Assembly: GCF_002097715.1 (NCBI RefSeq)
Contig: NZ_CP020737.1
Location: forward strand, 3,162,001-3,226,000
Length of the DNA stretch: 64,000 bases
Direction of reading: 5' to 3'
Origin: Burkholderia ubonensis subsp. mesacidophila
Lineage (GTDB): Bacteria > Pseudomonadota > Gammaproteobacteria > Burkholderiales > Burkholderiaceae
Shown: positions 54,278-63,403 of the stretch, piece by piece
How positions within the stretch are numbered: position 1 is the first letter of the stretch
Layout: each line of letters begins with the position of its first letter
Made by a program: the position numbers and the translations under genes
Notes under the pieces: generated by a model
Databases searched by the model: none
Seen by the model: only the letters and a program-made list of their open reading frames with translations
Told to the model about the DNA's origin: nothing

Positions 54278-55719
54278 GCGACCACCGGATGCAGTTCGTC
54301 GCCCCAGGCGACTTCAAGGCCCGCGCGCGCCATGCGCTCGACGATCCGAAGCTGCGCCGCAGCTTTCGCGGCGCGATGGATTTCCTGCAGGCCAAGCGCG
54401 CGACGCAGTTCCCCGACGACACCGAGCTGCAGCAGCTGTGCGATCTCGGCGAAGCGATCCGGCAGCATGCGCTCGCGCAGTTGCCGGCGCTGCTCGACCA
54501 GCTCGAGGCGAAGCTCACCGAGGCCGGCGTGCGCGTGCACTGGGCCGAGACGGCCGACGAAGCGAACGCGATCGTGCTCGGCATCGCGCAGGCGAAACAG
54601 GCGCGCCGCGTGATCAAGGGCAAGTCGATGGCGAGCGAGGAAATCGAGCTGAACCACTACCTCGCCGAGCGCGGCATCGACTGCGTCGAATCCGACATGG
54701 GCGAATACATCGTCCAGCTCGCGGGCGAGAAGCCGTCGCACATCGTGATGCCCGCGATCCACAAGACGCGCGGCGACATCGCCGAACTGTTCGAGGCGCA
54801 CATTCCGGACGCGCATTACACGGAAGACGTCGACGAGCTGATCCAGACCGGCCGCCGCGCGCTGCGCCAGGCGTTCGTCGACGCGGACATCGGCCTGTCG
54901 GGCGTGAACTTCGCGGCGGCCGACACGGGCACGCTGTGGCTCGTCGAGAACGAGGGCAACGGCCGCCTGTCGACCACGGTGCCCGACACGCACATCGCGA
55001 TCATGGGGATCGAGAAGGTCGTCGCGAAGCTCGAGCACATCGTGCCGCTGTCGAGCCTGCTCACGCGCTCGGCGACCGGCCAGGCGATCACGACCTACTT
55101 CAACCTGATCTCCGGCCCGCGCCGCGACGGCGAGCGCGACGGCCCGCGCGAGCTGCATCTCGTGCTGCTCGACAACGGCCGCACGCAGGCGTACGCGGAC
55201 GAACAGCTGCGCGCGACGCTGCAATGCATCCGCTGCGGCGCGTGCATGAACCACTGCCCCGTCTATACGCGGATCGGCGGCCATGCGTACGGCACGACCT
55301 ATCCGGGGCCGATCGGCAAGATCATCTCGCCGCACCTGCTCGGCCTCGACGCGACCGCCGACCTGCCGACCGCGTCGACGCTGTGCGGCGCGTGCGGCGA
55401 GGTATGCCCGGTGCGGATTCCGATCCCGCAGTTGCTGGTGCGGCTGCGCACCGAGGCGAACCGCCAGCCCGACGAGCCGGTCGCGCATCCGCTGCGCGGC
55501 CAGGGCGCGAACTACAACCGCGCGGAAGACCTTGTATGGCGCTTCTGGTCCGGCGCGTTCGCGCATCCGCGCGCGTACCGCGCGTTCCGCTGGGCGGCGA
55601 CGCGCCTGCGCGCGCTCGCGCCCGCGAAGCAGATGGGCTGGACGCAGCACCGCACGCCGCTCGAACCCGCGCCGCGCAGCCTGTCCGACCTGCTGCGCGC
55701 GCGCGGCCAGCCCGAATAG
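54274..55719 (+). CDS. lutB: Lactate utilisation iron-sulfur protein LutB / LldF
   Basis: This 481-residue protein has an N-terminal LUD domain (to ~290) and two 4Fe-4S motifs, CIRCGACMNHCPVY (~322) and LCGACGEVCPVRIP (~373), followed by the LutB C-terminal region. It carries electrons from lactate to quinone in the Lut complex. ATG overlaps the lutC stop. Confidence 0.92.
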   Translation: MSDHRMQFVAPGDFKARARHALDDPKLRRSFRGAMDFLQAKRATQFPDDTELQQLCDLGEAIRQHALAQLPALLDQLEAKLTEAGVRVHWAETADEANAIVLGIAQAKQARRVIKGKSMASEEIELNHYLAERGIDCVESDMGEYIVQLAGEKPSHIVMPAIHKTRGDIAELFEAHIPDAHYTEDVDELIQTGRRALRQAFVDADIGLSGVNFAAADTGTLWLVENEGNGRLSTTVPDTHIAIMGIEKVVAKLEHIVPLSSLLTRSATGQAITTYFNLISGPRRDGERDGPRELHLVLLDNGRTQAYADEQLRATLQCIRCGACMNHCPVYTRIGGHAYGTTYPGPIGKIISPHLLGLDATADLPTASTLCGACGEVCPVRIPIPQLLVRLRTEANRQPDEPVAHPLRGQGANYNRAEDLVWRFWSGAFAHPRAYRAFRWAATRLRALAPAKQMGWTQHRTPLEPAPRSLSDLLRARGQPE

Positions 55720-55776
55720 CCCCCCGCTTTCCGACCCGTACCAATAGACATACAGAGACATTTGGAGGAGACAACC

Positions 55777-57474
55777 ATGCAGGCCTGGCAACAGATCTAC
55801 ACCCCGCTCGGCAGCCTCGGGCTGTCGGCGTTCGTCGCCGCAATCCCGATCATCTTCTTTTTCGTCGCGCTCGCCGGCTTGCGGCTGAAGGGGCACATCG
55901 CCGCCGCGATCACGCTGCTGCTGTCGCTCGGCGTCGCGATCCTCGCGTACCGGATGCCGGCACCGCAGGCGCTCGCGGCAGCCGGCTTCGGCTTCGCGTA
56001 CGGCCTCTGGCCGATCGCGTGGATCATCGTCGCCGCGGTGTTCCTGTACAAGATCGTCGTCAAGACCGGCCAGTTCGACGTCATCCGCGCATCGGTGCTG
56101 TCGATCACCGACGACCAGCGGCTGCAGATGCTGCTGATCGGCTTCTCGTTCGGCGCGTTCCTCGAAGGCACGGCCGGCTTCGGCGCGCCGGTCGCGATCA
56201 CCGCCGCGCTGCTCGTCGGCCTCGGGTTCCGCCCGCTGCACGCGGCCGGACTGTGCCTGATCGCGAACACCGCGCCGGTCGCGTTCGGCGCGATGGGCAT
56301 CCCGATCATCGTCGCGGGGCAGGTCACCGGCATCGACGCATTCCACATCGGCGCGATGGCCGGCCGCCAGCTGCCGCTGCTGTCGCTCGCGGTGCCGTTC
56401 TGGCTCGTGTTCATGATGGACGGGCTGCGCGGCGTGCGGCAGACGTGGCCGGCCGCGCTCGTCGCCGGCGGCAGCTTCGCGATCACGCAGTACTTCACGT
56501 CGAACCACATCGGGCCCGAGCTGCCGGACATCACGTCGTCGCTCGTCAGCCTCGTCGCGCTCGCCGCGTTCCTGAAGGTGTGGCAGCCGAGCAGCGCGAG
56601 ACAGACGGCCGGCGGCGTGGCTGCATCGGGCGGCGGCGCAGCGGCGCTGGCCGGCTTCGGCGGCCTCGGCGCGTCGACGAGCCGCCAGGCGTCGCCGTAC
56701 ACGTTCGCGCAGACGGTGCGCGCGTGGTCGCCGTTCCTGATCCTGACGGGCGTCGTCACCGTGTGGAGCCTCGCGCCGTTCAAGGCGCTGTTCGGCCCGC
56801 ACGGCGCGCTCGCCGCGACCGTGCTGAAGTTCAAGGTGCCGGCGCTCGACCAGCTCGTCGTGAAGACCGCGCCGATCGTCGCGACGCCGAAGGCGCTCGA
56901 CGCGGTGCTGAAGATCGACCTCGTCTCGGCCGTCGGCAGCGCGATCCTCGTGACCGCGATGATCTCGATCGTGCTGCTGCGGATGAAGCCGCGCGACGCG
57001 CTCGTCACGTTCGGCGAGACGCTGAAGGAACTCACGCGCCCGATCCTGTCGATCGGCTTCGTGCTCGCGTTCGCGTTCGTCGCGAACTATTCGGGGATGT
57101 CGTCGACGCTCGCGCTGCTGCTGGCCGGCACCGGCGCCGCGTTCCCGTTCTTCTCGCCGTTCCTCGGCTGGCTCGGCGTGTTCCTGACCGGCTCGGACAC
57201 GTCGTCGAACGCCCTCTTCTGCTCGCTGCAGCAGGCGACCGCACACCAGCTCGGCCTGCCGGACACGCTCGTCGTCGCAGCGAACACGACGGGCGGCGTG
57301 ACCGCGAAGATGATCTCGCCGCAGTCGATCGCGGTCGCGTGCGCGGCGACGGGCCTCGTCGGCAAGGAAGCGGAGCTGTTCCGCTTCACGGTGCGGCACA
57401 GCGTCCTGTTCGCGGTGATCGTCGGGCTGATCACGCTCGTGCAGGCGTATGTGCTGCCGGGGATGGTGCCGTAG
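55777..57474 (+). CDS. lldP: L-lactate permease
   Basis: This 565-residue membrane protein has 12 or more helices and the LctP signatures [20 protein letters not shown] (~126) and [13 protein letters not shown] (~475). It imports lactate (and glycolate) with protons. GGAGGAG lies about 6 bases before the ATG at 55777. It is the last gene of the lactate operon, ended by the terminators at 57493 and 57534. Confidence 0.95.
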   Translation: MQAWQQIYTPLGSLGLSAFVAAIPIIFFFVALAGLRLKGHIAAAITLLLSLGVAILAYRMPAPQALAAAGFGFAYGLWPIAWIIVAAVFLYKIVVKTGQFDVIRASVLSITDDQRLQMLLIGFSFGAFLEGTAGFGAPVAITAALLVGLGFRPLHAAGLCLIANTAPVAFGAMGIPIIVAGQVTGIDAFHIGAMAGRQLPLLSLAVPFWLVFMMDGLRGVRQTWPAALVAGGSFAITQYFTSNHIGPELPDITSSLVSLVALAAFLKVWQPSSARQTAGGVAASGGGAAALAGFGGLGASTSRQASPYTFAQTVRAWSPFLILTGVVTVWSLAPFKALFGPHGALAATVLKFKVPALDQLVVKTAPIVATPKALDAVLKIDLVSAVGSAILVTAMISIVLLRMKPRDALVTFGETLKELTRPILSIGFVLAFAFVANYSGMSSTLALLLAGTGAAFPFFSPFLGWLGVFLTGSDTSSNALFCSLQQATAHQLGLPDTLVVAANTTGGVTAKMISPQSIAVACAATGLVGKEAELFRFTVRHSVLFAVIVGLITLVQAYVLPGMVP

Positions 57475-57492
57475 CCGCGCCTGAAAAAACAA

Positions 57493-57520
57493 AACCCCAC
57501 GCTCCGGAGAACGTGGGGTT
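57493..57520 (-). terminator. Terminator for the leftward metalloprotease gene
   Basis: AACCCCACG and CGTGGGGTT form a 9-bp stem; read leftward it is followed by TTGTTTTTT. It lies 44 bases after the M48 protease stop, in the gap where the two convergent transcripts meet. Confidence 0.8.
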
Positions 57521-57533
57521 CGTCAGCAGACTG

Positions 57534-57563
57534 AAGCGCCGGCCTCGCCGGCGCTTTTCCTTT
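57534..57563 (+). terminator. Terminator for the lactate operon
   Basis: AAGCGCCGGC and GCCGGCGCTT form a 10-bp stem with a CTC loop followed by TTCCTTT. It ends rightward transcription from lldP and directly abuts the metalloprotease stop. Confidence 0.8.
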
Positions 57564-57564
57564 A

Positions 57565-58326
57565 TCAGCTGCCCTTCGCGATGCGATCCTGGATGTGCTG
57601 CGCACGGCTCGCCGACGACGGGTGCGAATCCATCATCGAGCTCTTGCCGCCGTCCAGCTTCGCGAGCTTCTGGAACGAGGTGACGAGGCCCTTCTGGTTC
57701 ATGCCCTTCTGCTTGAGCAGGTCGAACGAGTAGTCGTCGGCCGCGCTTTCCTGCGACTGCGAGAACTGCGCGTTGATGAACTTCTCGGTGATGTCGCCGA
57801 GCTGCGAGTTGGTCAGCGCCGCCACGCCCGGAGATGCCGCGCCGGCCGCGCTGCGCGCCGCGCTCACCGCGTAGGCGGTCTGCATCGCCTTCTTCGAGTG
57901 GCCGAGCGCGACGTGGCCCATTTCGTGGCCGATCACGCCGCGCAGCTCGTCGTCGTTCATCATGTCCATCAGGCCGCTATACACGCGCACGCAGCCGTTG
58001 CCCATCGCCCACGCGTTGACGTCCTTGGTCAGGTAGACCTTGTAGTTGATCTTCTGGCCGTTCAGCGTCATGTCGCCGAAGCCCGCCATCACCTTCGTCA
58101 GCCGCTTCGCGTACGCGCTGCCGGGCGCGGCGATCTTCGACTCGGCGTCGCTCGACTTGCACGAGTCGTTCGACAGCGCGGCGATGTCGGCGTCCGACAG
58201 CGTCGCGGCCTTGAGCATGTTCGAGCCCGCCGACGCGAGGCCGTTCGCATCGAGACCCTGCACGCCGCCGCACGCGCTCAGCAGGAACGCCACGCCACAA
58301 GCTGCAACCGCTTTCTTCAACTGCAT
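57565..58326 (-). CDS. M48 family metalloprotease lipoprotein (LoiP/YcaL-like)
   Basis: This 253-residue protein has a lipobox LLSAC (C19) and the zinc motif HEMGH (~residues 141-145) with a third ligand in QESAADDYSFDLL. It belongs to the M48 outer-membrane/periplasmic peptidase family of LoiP and YcaL, which degrade misfolded outer-membrane proteins. Length matches the family. It stands alone with its own terminator. Confidence 0.88.
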   Translation of the reverse strand: MQLKKAVAACGVAFLLSACGGVQGLDANGLASAGSNMLKAATLSDADIAALSNDSCKSSDAESKIAAPGSAYAKRLTKVMAGFGDMTLNGQKINYKVYLTKDVNAWAMGNGCVRVYSGLMDMMNDDELRGVIGHEMGHVALGHSKKAMQTAYAVSAARSAAGAASPGVAALTNSQLGDITEKFINAQFSQSQESAADDYSFDLLKQKGMNQKGLVTSFQKLAKLDGGKSSMMDSHPSSASRAQHIQDRIAKGS

Positions 58327-58508
58327 GTGTGTACCCTCGGTGGTTGTATTTGGAAGCGGCGATTTTGCATAATCCGGCAGAAAATTACCAGTTATTTACA
58401 TCGCATGAAAGGTCGATTACTCGCACGAAACGACGCAATCGGCTCATCGCGGCAGCCATTACGCTGCAGGAATGTTGAAAAGGTTGAACGGCGCACGTGC
58501 GGATGGGC

Positions 58509-59633
58509 TTAGTCCGCCGCCTGCAGGTCGGCGATCGCCGCCGCGAGAAAGCGCGCCGCCTCGCCGCCCGTGACGACGCGATGGTCGAACGTCAGGCTGA
58601 GCGGCAGGATCCGGTGCACGGCGGCCGCGCCGCCGACGGCCACCACGGCGTCGTGAATGCGGCCCGCGCCGAGGATCGCGACCGTCGGCGGCACCACGAC
58701 GGGCGCCGCGTACTTGCCCGCGATCATCCCGAAGTTCGACAGCGTGATCGTGTTGCCGCGCAGCTCCTCCGGCGGAATCCTGCGCGCGCGGATGTCGTCG
58801 CGCATCCGGTCGAGCCCGGCCCGCAGGCCGGCGGCATCGCGCTGCGCGACGTCGCGCAGCACCGGCACGAACAGGCCATCGGGCAGGTCGACCGCGATGC
58901 CGACATCGATCTTCGCGAGCACGTGCCGGCGCCCGGTGTGCCCCTCGTACCACGCGTTGAGCCCCGGCTCGGCGCGGCAGCCCGCGACCAGCGCGCGGAT
59001 CAGCCGGATCGTCACGTCGGTGCGCGGCGCCCACGCGTGGATGTCGGCGTCGTCGATCACCGTCGCCGCGGCCACCTCGCTCTGCGCGCGCGCCATGTTC
59101 TGCGCCATCGCGCGCCGCACGCCGCGCAGCACTTCCGCCGGCCCGACCTCGGCGAGCACCTTCGCGACCCGCTGCACGTCCGCCGCGGTGATCACGCCGT
59201 CCGCGCCCGACGGCGTGACCATCGCGAGATCGACGTCGAGCTTGCGCGCGAGCGCGCGCACCGCGGGCATCGCCTTGATCGCGCCCGCGCCGCCGATTGC
59301 ACCGCCGATCCCGCCGCCGAGCGCCGCCGGCGCGTCGTGCACGACCTGCGCGCCCACTTCGACCTTGCCGACGACGGTGCCGGCATCCGCGTCGTCGCCC
59401 TCGCCTTCGAACGCGACGAGCGGCGCGCCGAGATGCACGAGGTCGCCCGCCTGCCCGAACAGCTTCGCGATGCGGCCCGCCTGCGGGGACGGAATGTCGA
59501 CGATCGCCTTCGCGGTCTCGACCGACAAGAGCGGCTGGTCGGTCTCGACCGCGTCGCCCGCCTTCACGTGCCATTCGACGATTTCCGCTTCCTGCAGCCC
59601 TTCGCCGAGATCAGGCAGTTTGAAGATCTTCAT
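58509..59633 (-). CDS. 2-oxoacid dehydrogenase E2 (dihydrolipoamide acyltransferase)
   Basis: This 374-residue protein has an N-terminal lipoyl domain with the lipoate Lys in SVETAKAIVDI (K42), a peripheral subunit-binding segment (PAVRALARKLDVDLAMVTPS, ~120-139) and a C-terminal catalytic domain ending FDHRVVTGGEAARFL. In that last motif the usual Asp of HxxxDG is Thr-Gly (HRVVTGG). The protein is short for an E2 because the linkers are short. The acyl group is unknown; with E1 alpha and E1 beta it forms a pyruvate- or branched-chain-type complex. Confidence 0.87.
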   Translation of the reverse strand: MKIFKLPDLGEGLQEAEIVEWHVKAGDAVETDQPLLSVETAKAIVDIPSPQAGRIAKLFGQAGDLVHLGAPLVAFEGEGDDADAGTVVGKVEVGAQVVHDAPAALGGGIGGAIGGAGAIKAMPAVRALARKLDVDLAMVTPSGADGVITAADVQRVAKVLAEVGPAEVLRGVRRAMAQNMARAQSEVAAATVIDDADIHAWAPRTDVTIRLIRALVAGCRAEPGLNAWYEGHTGRRHVLAKIDVGIAVDLPDGLFVPVLRDVAQRDAAGLRAGLDRMRDDIRARRIPPEELRGNTITLSNFGMIAGKYAAPVVVPPTVAILGAGRIHDAVVAVGGAAAVHRILPLSLTFDHRVVTGGEAARFLAAAIADLQAAD

Positions 59634-59635
59634 GG

Positions 59636-60616
59636 TTATGACGCCTCCAGCGTCTTGCGGACCGCGTCGACGATCCGCTCGACGCTCGGCAGATATTGGC
59701 TTTCGAGCCGGAACAGCGGCACGACGACGTCGTAGCCCGTCACGCGCTGCACCGGCGCGAGCAGCGAATACAGCCCGCGCTCGGCGATGACCGCGGCGAC
59801 CTCCGCGCCGAGCCCCGCGGTGCGCGGCGCCTCGTGGACGATCACGCAGCGGCCCGTCTTCGCGACCGACGCGAGGATCGTGTCGACGTCGAGCGGCTTG
59901 AGCGTCGCGACGTCGATCACCTCGGCCATCACGCCGTCCTGCGCGAGCCGGTCGGCGGCCGCCTGCACGTCCTGCAGCGCCGCGCCCCAGCTCACCAGCG
60001 TGACGTCGGTGCCGTCGCGCAGCGTGAAGCAGGTGTCGAGCGGCAGCGCCTCGCCGTCGTCCTCGACCGGCTGCCGGAACAGCCGGTACAGGCGCGTCGG
60101 CTCGAGGAAGATCACCGGGTCCGGATCGCGGATCGCGGCGAGCAGCAGCCCGTATGCGCGCGCCGGCGACGACGGCATCACGACGCGCAGCCCGGGGATA
60201 TGCGCGAACAGCGCCTCGGGGCTTTCGGAATGATGCTCGGGCGCGTGGATCCCGCCGCCGCACGGCGAGCGGATCACGAGCGGGCACGACAGCCGGCCGC
60301 GCGTGCGGTGCCGCAGCCGCGCCGCGTGATTGAGGATGTGGTCGATGGCCGGGTAGATGAACCCGGTGAACTGGATCTCGGCAACCGGCCGCAGCCCCAT
60401 CGCCGCCATGCCGATCGCGGCGCCCGCGATTCCCGATTCCGCGAGCGGCGTGTCGATCACGCGCTCGGCGCCGAAGCGCGACTGCAGGTCGACGGTCGCG
60501 CGGAACACGCCGCCGTTCACGCCGATGTCCTCGCCGAGCAGCACCACCGCCGGATCGTTCGCGAGTGCGTAGGCCAGCGCGCGATTGACCGCTTCCACCA
60601 GGTTCAGGTCAGCCAT
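59636..60616 (-). CDS. 2-oxoacid dehydrogenase E1 component, beta subunit
   Basis: This 326-residue transketolase-like beta subunit has LLGEDIGVNGGVFRAT (~26-41), DTPLAESGIAGAAIGMA and the C-terminal KTGRCVIVHEAPRTAGLGAE. It pairs with the alpha subunit to bind thiamine diphosphate. Its ATG overlaps the alpha-subunit stop by 8 bases and it ends 2 bases before the E2 gene, so the three genes are one unit. Confidence 0.9.
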   Translation of the reverse strand: MADLNLVEAVNRALAYALANDPAVVLLGEDIGVNGGVFRATVDLQSRFGAERVIDTPLAESGIAGAAIGMAAMGLRPVAEIQFTGFIYPAIDHILNHAARLRHRTRGRLSCPLVIRSPCGGGIHAPEHHSESPEALFAHIPGLRVVMPSSPARAYGLLLAAIRDPDPVIFLEPTRLYRLFRQPVEDDGEALPLDTCFTLRDGTDVTLVSWGAALQDVQAAADRLAQDGVMAEVIDVATLKPLDVDTILASVAKTGRCVIVHEAPRTAGLGAEVAAVIAERGLYSLLAPVQRVTGYDVVVPLFRLESQYLPSVERIVDAVRKTLEAS

Positions 60617-61697
60617 GATGGTTCCCCGCGGCCGGCGCGAACGCGAGCGCCGTGTCGAGCTGTTCGCGCAGCGCGCGCGGCAGCGTCGCGTACAGGTGGT
60701 CGAACATCGCGGACGTGTCGGGCGGCGCGACCGCCAGATATTCCTGCACGGCCGCTTCGACCTGCGCGTAGCAGGCCTTGCCGAGCTCGGTGTCCCGCGC
60801 CTTGTCCCATACGTTCATCCGCGTCAGGTACGTGCGCAGCCGGATCAGCGGCTCGCGCTCCCATTGCTTCGCGACGGTGTCGGCGTCGCGATAGCGCGTC
60901 GCGTCGTCGGCGGTCGTGTGATCGCCGAGCCGGTAGCTGAGCGCCTCGACGAGCGTGGGGCCGCCGCCGCGGCGCGCCTTGTCGAGCGCTTCCGACACGA
61001 CCTGCCGCACCGCGATCACGTCGTTGCCGTCGGCCTGCCGGCCCTCGATGCCGGCCGCGATCGCCTTCTGCGCGAGCGTCTGCGCGGCGGTCTGCCGGGT
61101 GCGCGGCACCGAGATCGCCCACTGGTTGTCGTTGACGACGAGCACGAGCGGCGCCTGCCATGCGCCGGCCATGTTCATCGCTTCGTAGAAGTCGCCCTTC
61201 GACGTGCCGCCGTCGCCGAAGATCGTCACCGCGACGCGCGGCTCGCGGCGCAGCATGAACGCATAGGCCGCGCCCGCCGCATGGCACACCTGGGTGCCGA
61301 TCGGCACGCAGTTCGGGAAGTCATGGCGCGCCGCCTTGAAATCGCTGCCGCGCTCGTCGCCGCCCCAGTACAGCAGGCTTTCCGCCATCGTGACGCCGCG
61401 CAGCAATTGCGCCGCATGGTCGCGATACGACGGGAACAGCACGTCGTCGGTCTGCATCGCGCTCGCGACGCCGACGCCGATCGCCTCCTGCCCGACCGAC
61501 GACGCGAACGTGCCGAGCTTGCCGGTGCGCTGCAGCGCGACGGCCTTCGCATCGAACGCGCGCGTCAGCACCATCGCGCGATAGAGCGGCAGCAGCGCCT
61601 CGGGATCCTGCGCGAATTCGGGCAACGGCCGCACCGGCTCGCCGTCGGGCCCCAGATACTGCGTGTAGTCGACATGAAAGCGCGCGACCGTGCTCAT
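60609..61697 (-). CDS. 2-oxoacid dehydrogenase E1 component, alpha subunit
   Basis: This 362-residue alpha subunit has the thiamine-diphosphate motif GDGGTSKGDFYEAMNMAGAW...NDNQWAIS (~165-195) and LVEALSYRLGDHTTADDATRYR in the C-terminal part. It resembles the Gram-positive-type PdhA and the BkdA family; sequence alone does not settle pyruvate versus branched-chain 2-oxoacids. It is the first gene of the leftward E1a-E1b-E2 operon; a dedicated E3 is not present in the window. Confidence 0.88.
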   Translation of the reverse strand: MSTVARFHVDYTQYLGPDGEPVRPLPEFAQDPEALLPLYRAMVLTRAFDAKAVALQRTGKLGTFASSVGQEAIGVGVASAMQTDDVLFPSYRDHAAQLLRGVTMAESLLYWGGDERGSDFKAARHDFPNCVPIGTQVCHAAGAAYAFMLRREPRVAVTIFGDGGTSKGDFYEAMNMAGAWQAPLVLVVNDNQWAISVPRTRQTAAQTLAQKAIAAGIEGRQADGNDVIAVRQVVSEALDKARRGGGPTLVEALSYRLGDHTTADDATRYRDADTVAKQWEREPLIRLRTYLTRMNVWDKARDTELGKACYAQVEAAVQEYLAVAPPDTSAMFDHLYATLPRALREQLDTALAFAPAAGNHHG

Positions 61698-62094
61698 GAC
61701 TCGCCTCCGTGCGGGTGCGAAGCCTGGCGACGCGTGCGTCGATGCGGCGCGGCTCGGTGAAGTGATGCCGCCGAGGCGCGCGCATCCGGCTCGGCGACGG
61801 ATCGCGTCGCCGGCGGAACTGCGCCGCCGTTGCGGGGGCACGCTCAATGCACGCATGCGGGCTGCGCGATGCGGGCGGCGCCCCTTCCGGCCCTTTGACC
61901 GTCCTTCAACCTTAGTCAGTTATCGGGTGAAAGCAAGTCGGAACTGTACGCACGCAACGCGTGACGCGGTGCGGCATCGAAGGCGTCACGTTGCGTGACG
62001 AAGAAAGCAAAAAGAAGGCGCGCACGACCTGAGGCCGACTGCCGCGTGCCCCGATCGGCGGAACCGGCATGCGCGCACGATGGCCGCGTTTGCG
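61698..62094. other. 397-base gap upstream of the E1 alpha gene
   Basis: There is no credible gene. It should hold the operon promoter. The most notable content is a cluster of CGTGACG half-sites (61952-62000), annotated separately. A less GC-rich patch at ~61900-61930 is the likeliest core promoter location. Confidence 0.5.
61952..62000. promoter_or_regulatory. Cluster of CGTGACG half-sites upstream of the 2-oxoacid dehydrogenase operon
   Basis: CGTCACGTTGCGTGACG (61984-62000) is a palindrome with 7-base arms around TTG. A third CGTGACG is at 61960-61966, and a larger inverted repeat pairs 61952-61967 with 61983-61996. The layout suggests cooperative binding of a regulator about 255-305 bases upstream of the E1 alpha start. 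The protein is not identified. Confidence 0.5.
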
Positions 62095-62385
62095 CTACAT
62101 CTTCGCGATGATTTCACCGACCTCGGTGCTCGTGAATGCGCGCAGCGTCTGCGTGCGGACGTTGCCCGCCGAGCCGAGCGCGAAGCCGAATGCGGTGAGG
62201 CTCTGCTCGTCCGGCGCTTCGATGATCGTGACGATGTCGAATGCGCCGAGCGTCCAGTACACCTCCTTCATGGTGCAGCCGAACGTCCGGGCCATTTCCG
62301 CGACCTGCCCCGCGCGCTGCCGCGTGCTCTTGATCGTGCGGATGCCCTGATCCGTGAAGTTTGCGAGAACCACGTAAGTCGCCAT
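62095..62385 (-). CDS. GYD domain protein
   Basis: This 96-residue protein has the GYD-domain pattern: MATYVVLANFTDQGIRTIK at the start, a central TLGAFDIVTIIEAPDE and TLRAFTSTEVGEIIAKM at the end. These small ferredoxin-like-fold proteins have unknown function. GGGGGAAT precedes ATG 62385. It lies between the glycosyltransferase and 2-oxoacid dehydrogenase genes on the same strand. Confidence 0.82.
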   Translation of the reverse strand: MATYVVLANFTDQGIRTIKSTRQRAGQVAEMARTFGCTMKEVYWTLGAFDIVTIIEAPDEQSLTAFGFALGSAGNVRTQTLRAFTSTEVGEIIAKM

Positions 62386-62528
62386 GACTATTCCCCCTAC
62401 GATTGAACCGTGTCGGAATTGCCTGCGCGCGAGCGGTTTCGCCCATGATTTTGCGACTGCGCCGGCGGCGCCGCGTCGCGCGTAACTGGATTCTAGGCAG
62501 CGGGATCGGGAGGGAAAGACGATCTGGA

Positions 62529-63314
62529 TCAACCGCGGTGCGCGTGCGGACGCCGCGCGAGCCGGCGCGCGACCAGCAGCGGCAGCCGCAGCACGAAGCC
62601 CGCGATCAGCCGCAGGTGCATCCACGTGAGCAGCACGTTGTCGCGCCCGTAATGGAAGTGCGACACGCCGCCCTCGTTCTCGCGGAAATAGCGCACGGGC
62701 GCGTCGATGCGGATCGGGCGCACGCCGGCCCAGCACAGCCGCACCGCGGCTTCGGGATCGAAGTCGAAGCCGCGCATCCACATCTGCCGGTGCATGATCG
62801 CCGCGAGCGGCGCGACCGGATACACGCGAAAGCCGTACAGAGAATCGCCGATGCCGGCCCACAGCGTCTCGACGTCGGCCCACAGGTTCGACAGTCGCCG
62901 CCCCTGCACGCGCAACCGCGGCGCGTCGGCGTCGAACTTCGGCATCCCGAGCACCATCGCGTCGGGCGCGGCCTGCGACTCCGCCATGAACGCGGGAATC
63001 AGGTGGGCCGGATGCTGGCCGTCGGAGTCCATCGTCAGCACGTGCGTGAAGCCGCGCGCGGCGGCCGCGTCGAGCCCCGCGAGCACCGCCGCGCCCTTGC
63101 CGCGGTTCTCCGGCAGCACGATCACGTGCAGCCCCGGATCGCGCTCGGCCAGCGCCTGCAGGCGCTCGGCGCTGCCGTCGGTGCTGCCGTCCACGACCAC
63201 CCACACCGGATTCCACTGCGCGCGGGCGCTGCGCACGGTCGCATCGACCCTGAGGCCCGGGTTGTAGCTCGGAATCAGCACGAGATGGGTGGACGAAGCG
63301 CGCGGCGAGGACAT
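62529..63314 (-). CDS. Family 2 glycosyltransferase
   Basis: This 261-residue GT2 protein has LVLIPSYNPG (~11-20), ENRGKGAAVLAGLDAA and the metal-binding LTMDSDGQHPAHL (DSD, ~95-97), then a YGFRVYP acceptor region and a weakly hydrophobic, Arg-rich C-terminus. It probably transfers a sugar to a lipid or polyketide carrier. The gene follows a FabG-like reductase gene on the same strand. Such a pair occurs in aryl-polyene clusters, but the flanking genes lie outside the window. Confidence 0.8.
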   Translation of the reverse strand: MSSPRASSTHLVLIPSYNPGLRVDATVRSARAQWNPVWVVVDGSTDGSAERLQALAERDPGLHVIVLPENRGKGAAVLAGLDAAAARGFTHVLTMDSDGQHPAHLIPAFMAESQAAPDAMVLGMPKFDADAPRLRVQGRRLSNLWADVETLWAGIGDSLYGFRVYPVAPLAAIMHRQMWMRGFDFDPEAAVRLCWAGVRPIRIDAPVRYFRENEGGVSHFHYGRDNVLLTWMHLRLIAGFVLRLPLLVARRLARRPHAHRG

Positions 63315-63403
63315 GGGCACGGCCAAGGTCGAAGACGGGGATCCTGACGGAATTTTATGACCTGCCGACGACCCGCGGCATCGGGTTTCCACGTCCGGCA
63401 TCG

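Noticed and set aside
53650..57492. A 1280-codon open frame opposite the lactate operon
   Set aside because: It lies antisense to lutC, lutB and lldP, is composed mainly of Arg, Asp, Glu and Ala, and no motif is visible.
61697..62000. Sigma-54 promoter for the 2-oxoacid dehydrogenase operon
   Set aside because: A TTGCT is present leftward, but the matching GG at -24 is missing.
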